A stretch of 64,000 nt of DNA from Treponema vincentii (GTDB lineage Bacteria > Spirochaetota > Spirochaetia > Treponematales > Treponemataceae). The translations under genes and the position numbers were made by a program. Shown here piece by piece: positions 51,468 to 59,824 of the stretch; the first letter of the stretch is position 1; every line of letters begins with the position of its first letter. Location of the stretch: NCBI RefSeq assembly GCF_010365865.1, contig NZ_CP048020.1:2170001-2234000 (forward strand). Reading direction: 5' to 3'. A model generated the notes under the pieces. It saw nothing but the letters and a program-made list of their open reading frames with translations, was not told the origin of the DNA and searched no databases.

Positions 51468-54400
51468 TTAATATGAATATTTCCATGAAAAAGTCAATGC
51501 AGTATCTCCTACAAATAAGGTATCCGGTTTTGTCGGGGCAACCGACCAACGGAGCAGGAAGAAGGGAGTTGCCATTTCCAAACCGATTTCAGGTTGAAAT
51601 AAAAGATCCTTATAAACAGGACGCTTTGAACCGCCGTTTTTAAGCGATTTTGAATCATAGTGGCTTAGGTGCAACAGCGCATCCGCATAGATAGCCGAAC
51701 CGAAATATTTCCCTATATAAACACTTGTATTATCAAGATAGTTACTCATTGTTAAAGTAGTATTCTGATTTGCCGTGAACAAGTTGCCGAAAATAGCATT
51801 CTGCAGCAGCAATGTACGGAAAGAAAAAGCATCCAGTCTTAAAAAATCCCTGACTTTACTTTCCACTTTTTTGAGAAAGCCCACTTGTGCAAGAATATCG
51901 GAACTGGAAACCAGCAGATTTTGCCATAGATTATCTTTTCCCGTATCCCCGATAGCCACTTGACCCAATAATTGCATAATCTCATTCGTAGAACGGGGCG
52001 GATCCGAGCTGATTTCCGGATTAAAACTGAATAATGATTGATCCTTTGCCGTCAAGACAAGCCGTAGCGGCTCACCGTTACTATCACGATCGCGAATCTC
52101 TGCCCTTAATGTTACCAACGGTTCAATTTCCTTAGCTACATCCGCAAAGGTGATAGCGCCTTCACGGATATAGAAACTGCGCTTAATATAGAAGACTTCT
52201 CCTCCCCGCATCTTTATATCACCTTTCATTGTAAAGTCACCGGTTCCGGCATCGGCAATCAATGAAAGCGGGGCATCGGTAGGGACAAGCGTTCTTAAGA
52301 TCGGAAAATCTGCGGTAGGCCAGCGGAATTCGGCTTTATGGCCAAACTGTAAATCGAGCTTCATATCAAAAGCGACACCCTGCTCCCCTCCGTATTTAGC
52401 ATTGAACTTATCAAGATCGTTAAATTTAAACACAAAATACCCTGAATCAAATGTTGCAGACCCGTATACACCGACAAGCGTAGGCGTTACTTTTATTTCA
52501 ACAGTACAGCCGGCAAGACCGTCTGCTTTGAACAAGATATTATCAGTCTTAAATACACCCATCTTGGTTCCCAACGTTCCGCATTGGACTGAAATATTGT
52601 TAGGAATCCAACCTGAAAATGCTGCGGTACACCGTGCCCAAATATCCGTCGACGGGCCTTTCAATACGGTATACGGTACCTCTAGACCCGTACCGTCCGC
52701 AATAATATCGAGTAAAACAGGGCCATACATTTCCGGTGCATAGTGGGGTGAGTTGACGGTTATATCTTGCCCGACTAATTTCCCGTTAAACTCAGGCTCT
52801 ATCGGCTTGCCTCCGATCGACAAATCTCCGGTAAGTGTTCCGCCGTAAAAAAGTACATAATCCAAGCCGGTTATATCCCATATCCGCTTAACATCGGCAC
52901 GGATACCCGACACTTGCAAATTTAAAGCATCCTTTTTCACCGTACCGTCCAAATTAAGCTTAAGCGGAAGCGATTCCGCTAATTGGAGCGAAACGACACC
53001 ATCGTCTAAAATAAAGCCGGTTATATCATCATTCTTCCCTGCATAAAACGCAGTAACGCCCGGATCACGGATCATTGAAAGCGGCACAGGATCTTTTCCC
53101 GTAAAATCGCCGAACCGCCAATTGCTCAAGTAGGTGTTAATCGTAAAGCGCTCCGTTACGTTTTTAAGTCGGGAAAACAATGCCCGTTTCGTTTTTTCAT
53201 CAGGTTGTACGCCGGTATACTCAGTACCGATATGAGCCTCCAGCTGTTTGTCGGCAATCATACCGGTATAATCGGCTTCGAGCTTTCCGGTCATCTCAGC
53301 CAGAGAAAAACTACCCACTATATCGGAAACCTTATGCGCACCCCAGTCAAGCTGTGTAATATTCAGTTCCGCTTTTTCATCTTCTACCGTCAGGGAACCG
53401 GCCAGATTCAAATTCTCTCCTTGCACAAACACTGAAAGTTCAGACAAATTCAATCGAGCTGAAAAGGAACCCTGCGCAACCGAAAAAGCAGTATCGGCCG
53501 ACACAGTATGTCCCTTTCCCTGAGTATATAAAAAGCGGGCCAACGAAATATTATCGAGTTTAAGCGATCCGTCTGCACGGATATCTCCGCTTGAAAGATC
53601 GAGATTTGCTGCAAGCTCAAGCTTTTCGGTGGCATCGGGAGAAACAAGATTCATCTCGGCAGTGTAGCTTTGTCCGCCCTCACCATCAGGCGCAGGAGCT
53701 GCTGTTACGGCCAACATACCGGTAAGAGCTGCGTCTTCACCAAGTTTTACTTCAGACAAAAACAATCCCGAAGGATCTGCTTTTCCCATAAAATTAAAGC
53801 CAATTTTTGCCGGAGTCAATGAAGCAGGAGCTCCGTAACTGATATATCCGGCGTCGATAGTATAAAGCCAATCCGCACGATTATGATACTGAAACTCCGA
53901 ATCCAAGGTTAAAAAGAGGGGCAGAAAAGGTAGCGGTATTTCACTGGTCTTAACGGTTCCCTTAAATCCCGTACCTTTTTCATAGAGGGCGCTAATTGCA
54001 AGACCGTAGTCACCGTAAATACTGAGAACATTCTGAGAAAAAAATCCCTGTACCTGATAGCCGATTGAGTTAATAGCTAAAGAGCTGGTAAAAATAATAT
54101 CGCTTAAATGCTCAAAATCGGCATTGACATTTCCACGGACGGACATATTTTTATAGGACAGTTCGATATCGGTCAATGCAAAGGAAGATTGATTACCCTT
54201 TACCGATAACAGTGCATAAAAGTCATTTAGTATATTTGAAACTAAAATGAACCTGGTGCAGTTGTATGAGAAACTGCGCAAATCACTTGAAATGTAAAAT
54301 TCGGTTGTGCATTGGAGCGATTCGACCGCTTCATGCGGTATATCTACGCCGGGAACAATCGCCTGAATAAAGCCGCAGATTGTACCGATACCCACGGCAT

Positions 54401-55880
54401 CGAATGCCCCATGCAGTTCTGCAAAACGGGGAGAAGCAGATGCGCTACCATTACCTTCATTATAAATATAGGATCCGTCAAAACGATACTTCCCGTATCC
54501 GTCTTCGGCAGATAAGGTATAATCAGCCTTCTGCGCCGAAGGGGTAACAGTCAAAGTGATGTTATGAAGGGCTCCTTCGCCGACAATTAGCTTCGGTATT
54601 TTGCAAAAGAATGTCCTTCCTTGCTTTAAGAAGTGAAAATCTGCCGCTACCGAAGCGCCGGTTGGAAGATTAAACCGTTTTATGGATGCCTTCCCTGTAG
54701 GGATTATAGTGTTGAGGTTAAAAGTAAATTCGGAAAAGACATCTACATCTGCCCCTGATAATGAAAGCCGTGAAACGTCGATCTCTGCATCCTTTCCTTC
54801 AGCCGCAAGCTGCAAACGAGAAGGTGCAAGCCGATATGAAGGGAGCTGCAGCGACGGCAGAGCAACAGTTAAATCGGTAGCCCATTGGATATGCTGTCCT
54901 GAACGCATAAATTGAAAGTTACCGGACATTGTCATAGAGGCAAATTGGGTGAGGCTTATGGGGGCATTGTATACCCTAACGGACTGCAAAGGGGCAAAAT
55001 CTTTGCAGCTGAATCTTCCGGTTATATCGTTTGTTGCAATATTCCAGTTTGCGGTAAAGTCAACCGGCTGGAAATCTTGCATGGTATTAAAGGTAAAAAC
55101 TTTATCACGATAATCCGCAAACAGTTTTACCCGATATATGCCGAACCGATCGGTAGAAATACGAGAGAAGTCGGCAACTGCCGAACCGGCAGTTAAATTT
55201 TTGTCAAACTTCCCTTCAATGGTAAAGCCCGTCTCGGCCTGACCGATGGCTGTATAATCAGTATTGCGGTAAGACGCAGTACAGCTCAGGCTAATCGTGA
55301 TTGCCTCCGCATCAATGCCGACATATCCGTCCGCTATTTTTGCATTTATATCGTGTACAACATTTTTAAACCGCAAGCGGACATTCTTAATATGCACATT
55401 CAACATTTGAGCAGAAAGGAAAGAAAAAATCCGCTCGGTATTTGCCGGGGGTTGAGCGGAAGTTCGGACGTGCGTTGCCGCGTTAAGCTTTTCGGCAAGT
55501 GCTTTATTATGCACTAAGTCTATATCTATAAATCCGTCGGCAATATTCACGGAATCTAAAATTTCGGCAGTATTTCCCCATAAAAGCGCCCAGAACCGAT
55601 ATTGGATGGAAAAATCTTCAAAAGAAGCAATTTCAACACTGTGTTCAGCGTCATAAACTTTTACATTCCGCAACGAAATCGATCGCATGATTGAAGGAGA
55701 TAACGATTCATACGACAGGCGTACATTATACGTTTGCTCCAGTTCCGTCAAAAGTACCGAACGTACTGCCGCCAACTTTTTTTCCAGCGTTTGCATCAGA
55801 GGGCGAAGCGCCGCAAAAGAGAGGATAAGTATACATAAAAATAACAAAAACTCTACTTTAGTTCGCGCGGCAGGTTTCAT
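51468..55880 (-). CDS. TamB-like (DUF490) envelope protein
   Basis: A 1470-residue protein with one N-terminal membrane anchor (FLLFLCILILSFAALRPL) and a very long beta-rich body, ending in the DUF490/TamB C-terminal region (VTLRAEIRDRDSNGEPLRLV, EIMQLLGQVAIGD). TamB-family proteins bridge inner and outer membranes and take part in phospholipid transport or outer-membrane protein assembly. Directly upstream of bamA with 108 nt between, as in other spirochetes. The length is in the family's range. Confidence 0.9.
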   Translation of the reverse strand: MKPAARTKVEFLLFLCILILSFAALRPLMQTLEKKLAAVRSVLLTELEQTYNVRLSYESLSPSIMRSISLRNVKVYDAEHSVEIASFEDFSIQYRFWALLWGNTAEILDSVNIADGFIDIDLVHNKALAEKLNAATHVRTSAQPPANTERIFSFLSAQMLNVHIKNVRLRFKNVVHDINAKIADGYVGIDAEAITISLSCTASYRNTDYTAIGQAETGFTIEGKFDKNLTAGSAVADFSRISTDRFGIYRVKLFADYRDKVFTFNTMQDFQPVDFTANWNIATNDITGRFSCKDFAPLQSVRVYNAPISLTQFASMTMSGNFQFMRSGQHIQWATDLTVALPSLQLPSYRLAPSRLQLAAEGKDAEIDVSRLSLSGADVDVFSEFTFNLNTIIPTGKASIKRFNLPTGASVAADFHFLKQGRTFFCKIPKLIVGEGALHNITLTVTPSAQKADYTLSAEDGYGKYRFDGSYIYNEGNGSASASPRFAELHGAFDAVGIGTICGFIQAIVPGVDIPHEAVESLQCTTEFYISSDLRSFSYNCTRFILVSNILNDFYALLSVKGNQSSFALTDIELSYKNMSVRGNVNADFEHLSDIIFTSSLAINSIGYQVQGFFSQNVLSIYGDYGLAISALYEKGTGFKGTVKTSEIPLPFLPLFLTLDSEFQYHNRADWLYTIDAGYISYGAPASLTPAKIGFNFMGKADPSGLFLSEVKLGEDAALTGMLAVTAAPAPDGEGGQSYTAEMNLVSPDATEKLELAANLDLSSGDIRADGSLKLDNISLARFLYTQGKGHTVSADTAFSVAQGSFSARLNLSELSVFVQGENLNLAGSLTVEDEKAELNITQLDWGAHKVSDIVGSFSLAEMTGKLEADYTGMIADKQLEAHIGTEYTGVQPDEKTKRALFSRLKNVTERFTINTYLSNWRFGDFTGKDPVPLSMIRDPGVTAFYAGKNDDITGFILDDGVVSLQLAESLPLKLNLDGTVKKDALNLQVSGIRADVKRIWDITGLDYVLFYGGTLTGDLSIGGKPIEPEFNGKLVGQDITVNSPHYAPEMYGPVLLDIIADGTGLEVPYTVLKGPSTDIWARCTAAFSGWIPNNISVQCGTLGTKMGVFKTDNILFKADGLAGCTVEIKVTPTLVGVYGSATFDSGYFVFKFNDLDKFNAKYGGEQGVAFDMKLDLQFGHKAEFRWPTADFPILRTLVPTDAPLSLIADAGTGDFTMKGDIKMRGGEVFYIKRSFYIREGAITFADVAKEIEPLVTLRAEIRDRDSNGEPLRLVLTAKDQSLFSFNPEISSDPPRSTNEIMQLLGQVAIGDTGKDNLWQNLLVSSSDILAQVGFLKKVESKVRDFLRLDAFSFRTLLLQNAIFGNLFTANQNTTLTMSNYLDNTSVYIGKYFGSAIYADALLHLSHYDSKSLKNGGSKRPVYKDLLFQPEIGLEMATPFFLLRWSVAPTKPDTLFVGDTALTFSWKYSY

Positions 55881-55930
55881 TAGGGGGCTATTATATCAAA
55901 AAAGAAATTGTTATGATAGATAAGCATGCT

Positions 55931-56160
55931 AGACAAACACATCAGACTTCTTTTGAAAATATATGGCGCATCTACTGCGTCGTACGCTGAAAATAAATGC
56001 TCAACGTATCATAGATACGCCTCCGCTTTATTTTCAGCTAACTCCTTGTATCTACACCATCTATTTTCAAAAGCACTGATTCTACGCAGTCTCCTGAACT
56101 CTGGTCTCACCGCCTCATTTTTTTCTGCGCTTTTATCTATTCTGCCTGATGTGTTTGTCT
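55931..56160. repeat. 230-bp unit with 15-bp terminal inverted repeats
   Basis: AGACAAACACATCAG (55931-55945) and its exact reverse complement CTGATGTGTTTGTCT (56146-56160) enclose repeat copy B. This outer inverted repeat is not seen at copies A and C. It resembles a MITE-like unit; no target-site duplication was identified. Confidence 0.7.
55950..56073. repeat. 124-bp nested palindromic repeat, copy B
   Basis: The same layout as copies A and C, with ends CTTTTGAAAATATATGG and CCATCTATTTTCAAAAG. Its middle stem is GCTGAAAATAAA/TTTATTTTCAGC instead of GCAAAAAAGT/ACTTTTTTGC, while the flanking blocks GCATCTACTGCGTCGTAC and CTCCTTGTATCTAC are unchanged. Confidence 0.9.
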
Positions 56161-56199
56161 GCCTGCTGGAAAAAAGGAAAAACTAAGGAAAAACTATAG

Positions 56200-56829
56200 A
56201 TGATTTTGAAAAATTTTGTGGTGTTTGAGGGGCTGGACGGGACGGGGACGACGAGTCAGCTGAGGTTGTTACAGGAAGCGTTTACAGCTCGCGGGCGGCA
56301 GGATGCTGTGCACTTTACCTGTGAACCGACCGGAGATTCCATCGGGAAGTTAATCCGCGAAGCGCTTTCCGGTGCAGCGGGCTTTGATGCAAAGACGATT
56401 GCGTATCTTTTCGGAGCGGATCGCTGCGAACATATATATGGTAAAGAAGGTATTTTAGAACAGCTCAAAGCGGGGAAGGCGGTCTTTTCCGACCGCTATC
56501 TGTTTTCCAGCCTTGCCTATCAGGGGCTCGCGGCGGGAAAGGAGTTGGCGCAGGCAATCAATGCGCCGTTTCCGCTCCCCGAATATCTCTTTTTCTTTGA
56601 CCTGCCGGCGAAAACTGCGATGGAGCGAATCGAAAAACGGAATATCCCGCGGGAAATATACGAAAAAGAGGTGTTTCAACAAAAGGTAGCAGAGGAATAT
56701 CAGGTTATTCTCCGGTATTATGCGGAAACGGCGCCGGATCTGCGGATTATCCGTATCGACGCTGCTCAATCGATAACAGAAATTCACGAAAAAATCTGGA
56801 GTATTGTGCACAATTTGCCGATAGTATAA
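56200..56829 (+). CDS. tmk: thymidylate kinase with atypical P-loop
   Basis: A 209-residue dTMP kinase by overall pattern: FVVFEGLDGTGTTSQLRLLQ, FTCEPTGDSIG (the Glu-Pro-(T/G) motif), YLFGADRCEH, SDRYLFSSLAYQG (the DRY/DRH motif) and a LID region with arginines (EKRNIPREIY). In the Walker A loop (residues 11-18) the invariant lysine is replaced by Thr17: G-L-D-G-T-G-T-T. All bases around it are unambiguous (ACG codon). Either this lineage uses a variant P-loop or the enzyme is altered. It precedes an exported hypothetical by 3 nt. Confidence 0.88.
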   Translation: MILKNFVVFEGLDGTGTTSQLRLLQEAFTARGRQDAVHFTCEPTGDSIGKLIREALSGAAGFDAKTIAYLFGADRCEHIYGKEGILEQLKAGKAVFSDRYLFSSLAYQGLAAGKELAQAINAPFPLPEYLFFFDLPAKTAMERIEKRNIPREIYEKEVFQQKVAEEYQVILRYYAETAPDLRIIRIDAAQSITEIHEKIWSIVHNLPIV

Positions 56830-56832
56830 AGG

Positions 56833-57447
56833 ATGAAAAGGCATTTTTGCTTATCCGCAGTGTTACTTTTTTTCTCTTTCGCCCAAACAGCGATGCTGCC
56901 TGCATACTTTGTAACGTATAAAGAGCAGTATTATAAGCTGTACCATATTCATTATCAGCAGTATCCCGACGATACGCTTGAGAATATCTATTGGCTTGAA
57001 AAGGCGATCAATGCGGATTTCTGTAATCCCCTGTATGCGTTGGGTAAGATAAACGACAGAACGGACTGGGAAAAATACCGGTACCTGTTTATGATGCACT
57101 TAAACCTCAAAATGGTAGAACAGCACCTGAGGCTCGGCATGAAATACGATAAACAGGTCGCGTACTTTTATAATGCGCCGTGGAAAGAACAAAACATCGA
57201 AAGCTTGAAGATGGCCGAAGATTGTTATAATACCGCCTTATTTTATTGGAAAGAAGCAACACTTTGGGCGGAAAAGGCAAATGTGCGGAAGTTTCAGTTC
57301 CTTTTTTTAACCGACCTACAGTATTGGGAGGATGAGCGAGAACGGATCGCGCAAAAAAAGCTCAACTACGAACGCACAATAACACGAGAATTGGAACGGC
57401 TCGCCAAAGTCCGCGCCGAATTTATGCAGATGGAGGACACATACTGA
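56833..57447 (+). CDS. exported hypothetical protein
   Basis: A 204-residue protein with a signal peptide (MKRHFCLSAVLLFFSFAQTA) and an all-helical mature region rich in Tyr, Trp and Leu (ENIYWLEKAINADFC, then KYRYLFMMHLNLKMVEQHLR), ending in a charged helix. It resembles tetratricopeptide-like or helical-bundle proteins but shows no clear repeat. It starts 3 nt after tmk and is likely co-transcribed with it. Function unknown. Confidence 0.78.
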   Translation: MKRHFCLSAVLLFFSFAQTAMLPAYFVTYKEQYYKLYHIHYQQYPDDTLENIYWLEKAINADFCNPLYALGKINDRTDWEKYRYLFMMHLNLKMVEQHLRLGMKYDKQVAYFYNAPWKEQNIESLKMAEDCYNTALFYWKEATLWAEKANVRKFQFLFLTDLQYWEDERERIAQKKLNYERTITRELERLAKVRAEFMQMEDTY

Positions 57448-57450
57448 TTC

Positions 57451-57573
57451 CTTTTGAAAATAGCGGGGCATCTACTGCGTCGTACGGCAAAAAAGTGTCC
57501 TCAACGTATCAAAGATACGCCTCCGGTACTTTTTTGCCTACATCCTTGTATCTACCACCGCTATTTTCAAAAG
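57451..57573. repeat. 124-bp nested palindromic repeat, copy C
   Basis: The ends are a perfect 17-bp inverted repeat counting one flanking base on each side (CCTTTTGAAAATAGCGG at 57450-57466 and its complement at 57558-57574). The middle stem is GGCAAAAAAGT/ACTTTTTTGCC and the central hairpin CGTATC-AAA-GATACG. It lies just after the hypothetical gene, whose stop is 57447. Confidence 0.92.
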
Positions 57574-57628
57574 GCTAACGAAAAGACCGGTTTCAAAAAT
57601 TACGGTCTCCATTATTCTGCGGGAAACG

Positions 57629-57717
57629 CGAACATTGTACTTCCTTGTACAATGTTCGTGTCAAGTTTTTCTAGCGAAAAACTTGCTGCTGATTAGTATC
57701 ACCGCCATCCGTGGCGG
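57629..57717 (-). repeat. Three-hairpin repeat, copy C' (reverse orientation)
   Basis: Read on the minus strand the order is CCGCCA-CGGA-TGGCGG (57702-57717), CAAGTTTTTC-GCTA-GAAAAACTTG (57662-57685), and a 12-bp stem with loop AAGGAA (57629-57658). The same three-hairpin order as at 32603 and 62889 but with different stem sequences. A fourth hairpin AGACCG/CGGTCT lies at 57584-57608. Confidence 0.75.
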
Positions 57718-57822
57718 ATATGAAAAATTAGTCTGCTACGTTTTCCCTGAATGCGAATGCTGGACAGGTAAGGCGTTAATTGGTATACTTAACTATTAGC
57801 ATTGTATAAAGAGGTGCAAAAA

Positions 57823-58848
57823 GTGTCCCGAACACGAGGGTATAAGAAAACCGAAAACAACATTGTACGATATATATCGAAACAGATAAAGAAAGCAGCC
57901 GAAGCGGTTCTGCATTTTTTTAAGAGCGTCATTGCAGGCGGCAGGAAGAAACTGACTATTATGATAGTTCCGCACTCACAAAAGAAGGTGCTGAATTTTC
58001 AGACAAGTATTTTTAGTTTACTTTTTACATTGATCGCGATTATCGGCTTTTTCTCATCATTTTTTTGGTTTGCACACAAAACTGCCGTGTCGGTACAAGA
58101 CCTGTCCGCTACCAAAGAGGAAGCTCGTAAAGCGCAGGCAAGTTTGGATGTATTGCGGGATGAAACAAATGAACTTTTAAAAACGGCGCGGAATTTTCAA
58201 ACAGCGCTTACTTCAACATTTTCCTCGCTCGGTTTAAAGACTGCTGTTCCTGTGGGGCAGGCCACAAACGGAGACTTGTCCTTCTTATTCAATATGCACG
58301 AGGTCGCGGAAGGCTCGCTGAAAGAGGCTGCGGAGCTGCAGCAACTGACTTCGTACCTTAACGATGCCGTTTTGCCGGTACAGGAAATGGGAAAACTCCT
58401 TAATATGCAAACTACCCTCTTTTCCGATATTCCGAGCTTGTGGCCGATTAAGGGCGGCATCGGGCATATTTCGATGGCGTTCGGCCAGAACCGGCACCCG
58501 TTTACCGGCCAATGGTATATTCATAAAGGAATAGACCTTTCTACCTATCGTTCGGGAGATCCCATCGTGGCGACTGCCGACGGACAGGTGGTTACCGTAG
58601 AATTCGATCCCGGCTGGGGAAATTATATCATCATTAAGCATAAGCACGGTTTTTACACCCGTTACGCACACATGCAATCTTACCGCGTTACCAGAGGCGA
58701 GTACGTACAGCAGGGGCAAACCATCGGATATATCGGGACAACCGGCGTTTCAACCGGACCGCATTTACATTATGAAGTGCATATCGGTTCCGATGTCGTA
58801 GATCCGATTAAATATCTGAATATAAAAGCTTCCAACACAAAACAATAG
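57823..58848 (+). CDS. M23 family metallopeptidase (bactofilin-linked)
   Basis: A 341-residue inner-membrane-anchored peptidase: a basic cytoplasmic N-terminus, one membrane helix (about 62-84), a coiled-coil stretch (about 90-135), and an M23 domain with zinc residues His234 and Asp238 (HKGID) and His314 and His316 (HLHYEV). GTG 57823 is chosen with AGAGG 8 nt upstream; TTG 57802 is rejected. It is followed after 1 nt by a bactofilin gene, the same pairing as other shape-determining bactofilin/M23 systems. Confidence 0.9.
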   Translation: MSRTRGYKKTENNIVRYISKQIKKAAEAVLHFFKSVIAGGRKKLTIMIVPHSQKKVLNFQTSIFSLLFTLIAIIGFFSSFFWFAHKTAVSVQDLSATKEEARKAQASLDVLRDETNELLKTARNFQTALTSTFSSLGLKTAVPVGQATNGDLSFLFNMHEVAEGSLKEAAELQQLTSYLNDAVLPVQEMGKLLNMQTTLFSDIPSLWPIKGGIGHISMAFGQNRHPFTGQWYIHKGIDLSTYRSGDPIVATADGQVVTVEFDPGWGNYIIIKHKHGFYTRYAHMQSYRVTRGEYVQQGQTIGYIGTTGVSTGPHLHYEVHIGSDVVDPIKYLNIKASNTKQ

Positions 58849-58849
58849 T

Positions 58850-59275
58850 ATGGCAAAAAAAAACTTTATCGATGATATTTCGGTCAATACCATTGTAGGG
58901 CCGGGAGCACTGATATCGGGGAATGTAACGGTGTCGGGGCTTTTGAGGATAGATGGCGATATAGACGGCAACGTGCAAACCCAAGGACGCGTTATTATCG
59001 GGGAGGATGCCCGAATACGGGGGAACATCAGGGCAGCTTCGGTGAGTGTCGGAGGGATTGTGCAGGGGGATATTATTGCGCCGGATTATGTTATCATTCT
59101 TTCTTCGGGAATGGTGATAGGGTCGGTTCTGACAAAAAAACTGCGGGTCGACGATGATGTTATCCTGCACGGATTTTGCTCTGCAACCGGCGAGCAAACC
59201 GGCTTTGAGGAAGCGGAAAAAAAGTATCTTAACCGACAGGCTCTGCATTCATCCACTTTTTCTTATTCAAAATAA
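58850..59275 (+). CDS. bactofilin
   Basis: A 141-residue bactofilin (polymer-forming cytoskeletal protein). The core is a right-handed beta-helix of short repeats: NTIVGPGALISGNVTVSGLL, RIDGDIDGNVQTQGRVIIGE, ARIRGNIRAASVSVGGIVQG, with disordered ends. It polymerises into filaments that place cell-wall enzymes. The gene directly follows the membrane-bound M23 peptidase and precedes YaaR and RicT-like genes; a role in helical cell shape is inferred. Confidence 0.93.
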   Translation: MAKKNFIDDISVNTIVGPGALISGNVTVSGLLRIDGDIDGNVQTQGRVIIGEDARIRGNIRAASVSVGGIVQGDIIAPDYVIILSSGMVIGSVLTKKLRVDDDVILHGFCSATGEQTGFEEAEKKYLNRQALHSSTFSYSK

Positions 59276-59284
59276 AGGAGAAAG

Positions 59285-59812
59285 ATGGGAAACCAGATAG
59301 AGAGTTCGAGCTATGCAGCGGGGATAACCGTCCAGCCGTCTCTGCAAACAAAAACGGCACAATCGGAAAAAGACAAAAAAAAACTAAATAAATTTAAAGA
59401 GATGCTGCGAAGCGTCTTACCTCAAACACAACCGGAAAACGAAGCCGACATACTCGAACAACTGAGCAAATTACCTCAAGAGGAAGCAATCGCGTTACTC
59501 CAAGATGATGTCCGATCCGCCGGTGATACGTTGCGGACTCATCAAAATCCCCAAACGATTTTACGATATAAGCAAGCGGTTAAAAACTTTATCGGTTATG
59601 TCGCACGCGAAGCATATACGGTTACGACACGGACTCATTTACGACGCGATAAGACCAACCACTTACGGCCGCGCTCTTTTACCCAAATTGTCATTATCAA
59701 TGAAAAACTCGATAAGTTTGCCGGTGAGCTGCTCTGCGATCAAAAAAGCCAGCTTTTTATTTTGGAGCGACTTGAAGAAATATACGGCTTGATTATAGAT
59801 TTAATTACCTAA
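59285..59812 (+). CDS. YaaR family protein (DUF327)
   Basis: A 175-residue all-helical protein of the DUF327/YaaR family; function not established. The recognisable stretch is RYKQAVKNFIGYVAREAYTV, then RRDKTNHLRPRSFTQIVIIN, and EKLDKFAGELLCDQKSQLFI. In Bacillus subtilis yaaR is near tmk, holB and yaaT; here it sits 12 nt before a yaaT-type gene and a few kilobases after tmk, so the linkage is conserved across phyla. Confidence 0.85.
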   Translation: MGNQIESSSYAAGITVQPSLQTKTAQSEKDKKKLNKFKEMLRSVLPQTQPENEADILEQLSKLPQEEAIALLQDDVRSAGDTLRTHQNPQTILRYKQAVKNFIGYVAREAYTVTTRTHLRRDKTNHLRPRSFTQIVIINEKLDKFAGELLCDQKSQLFILERLEEIYGLIIDLIT

Positions 59813-59824
59813 CGGGAGTACAAA

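Larger units (their letters stand above)
55881..56199. other. Divergent tamB-tmk spacer
   Basis: 319 bp holding copy B and its 230-bp inverted-repeat frame. The last 20 bp before tmk contain a tandem AGGAAAAACTA duplication that includes the likely ribosome site. No other feature was seen. Confidence 0.65.
57448..57822. other. Intergenic region with repeats C and C'
   Basis: 375 bp dominated by the two repeat elements. The last 40 bp before the M23 gene has a possible -10 TATACT (57784-57789) and the ribosome site AGAGG at 57810-57814. Confidence 0.65.
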
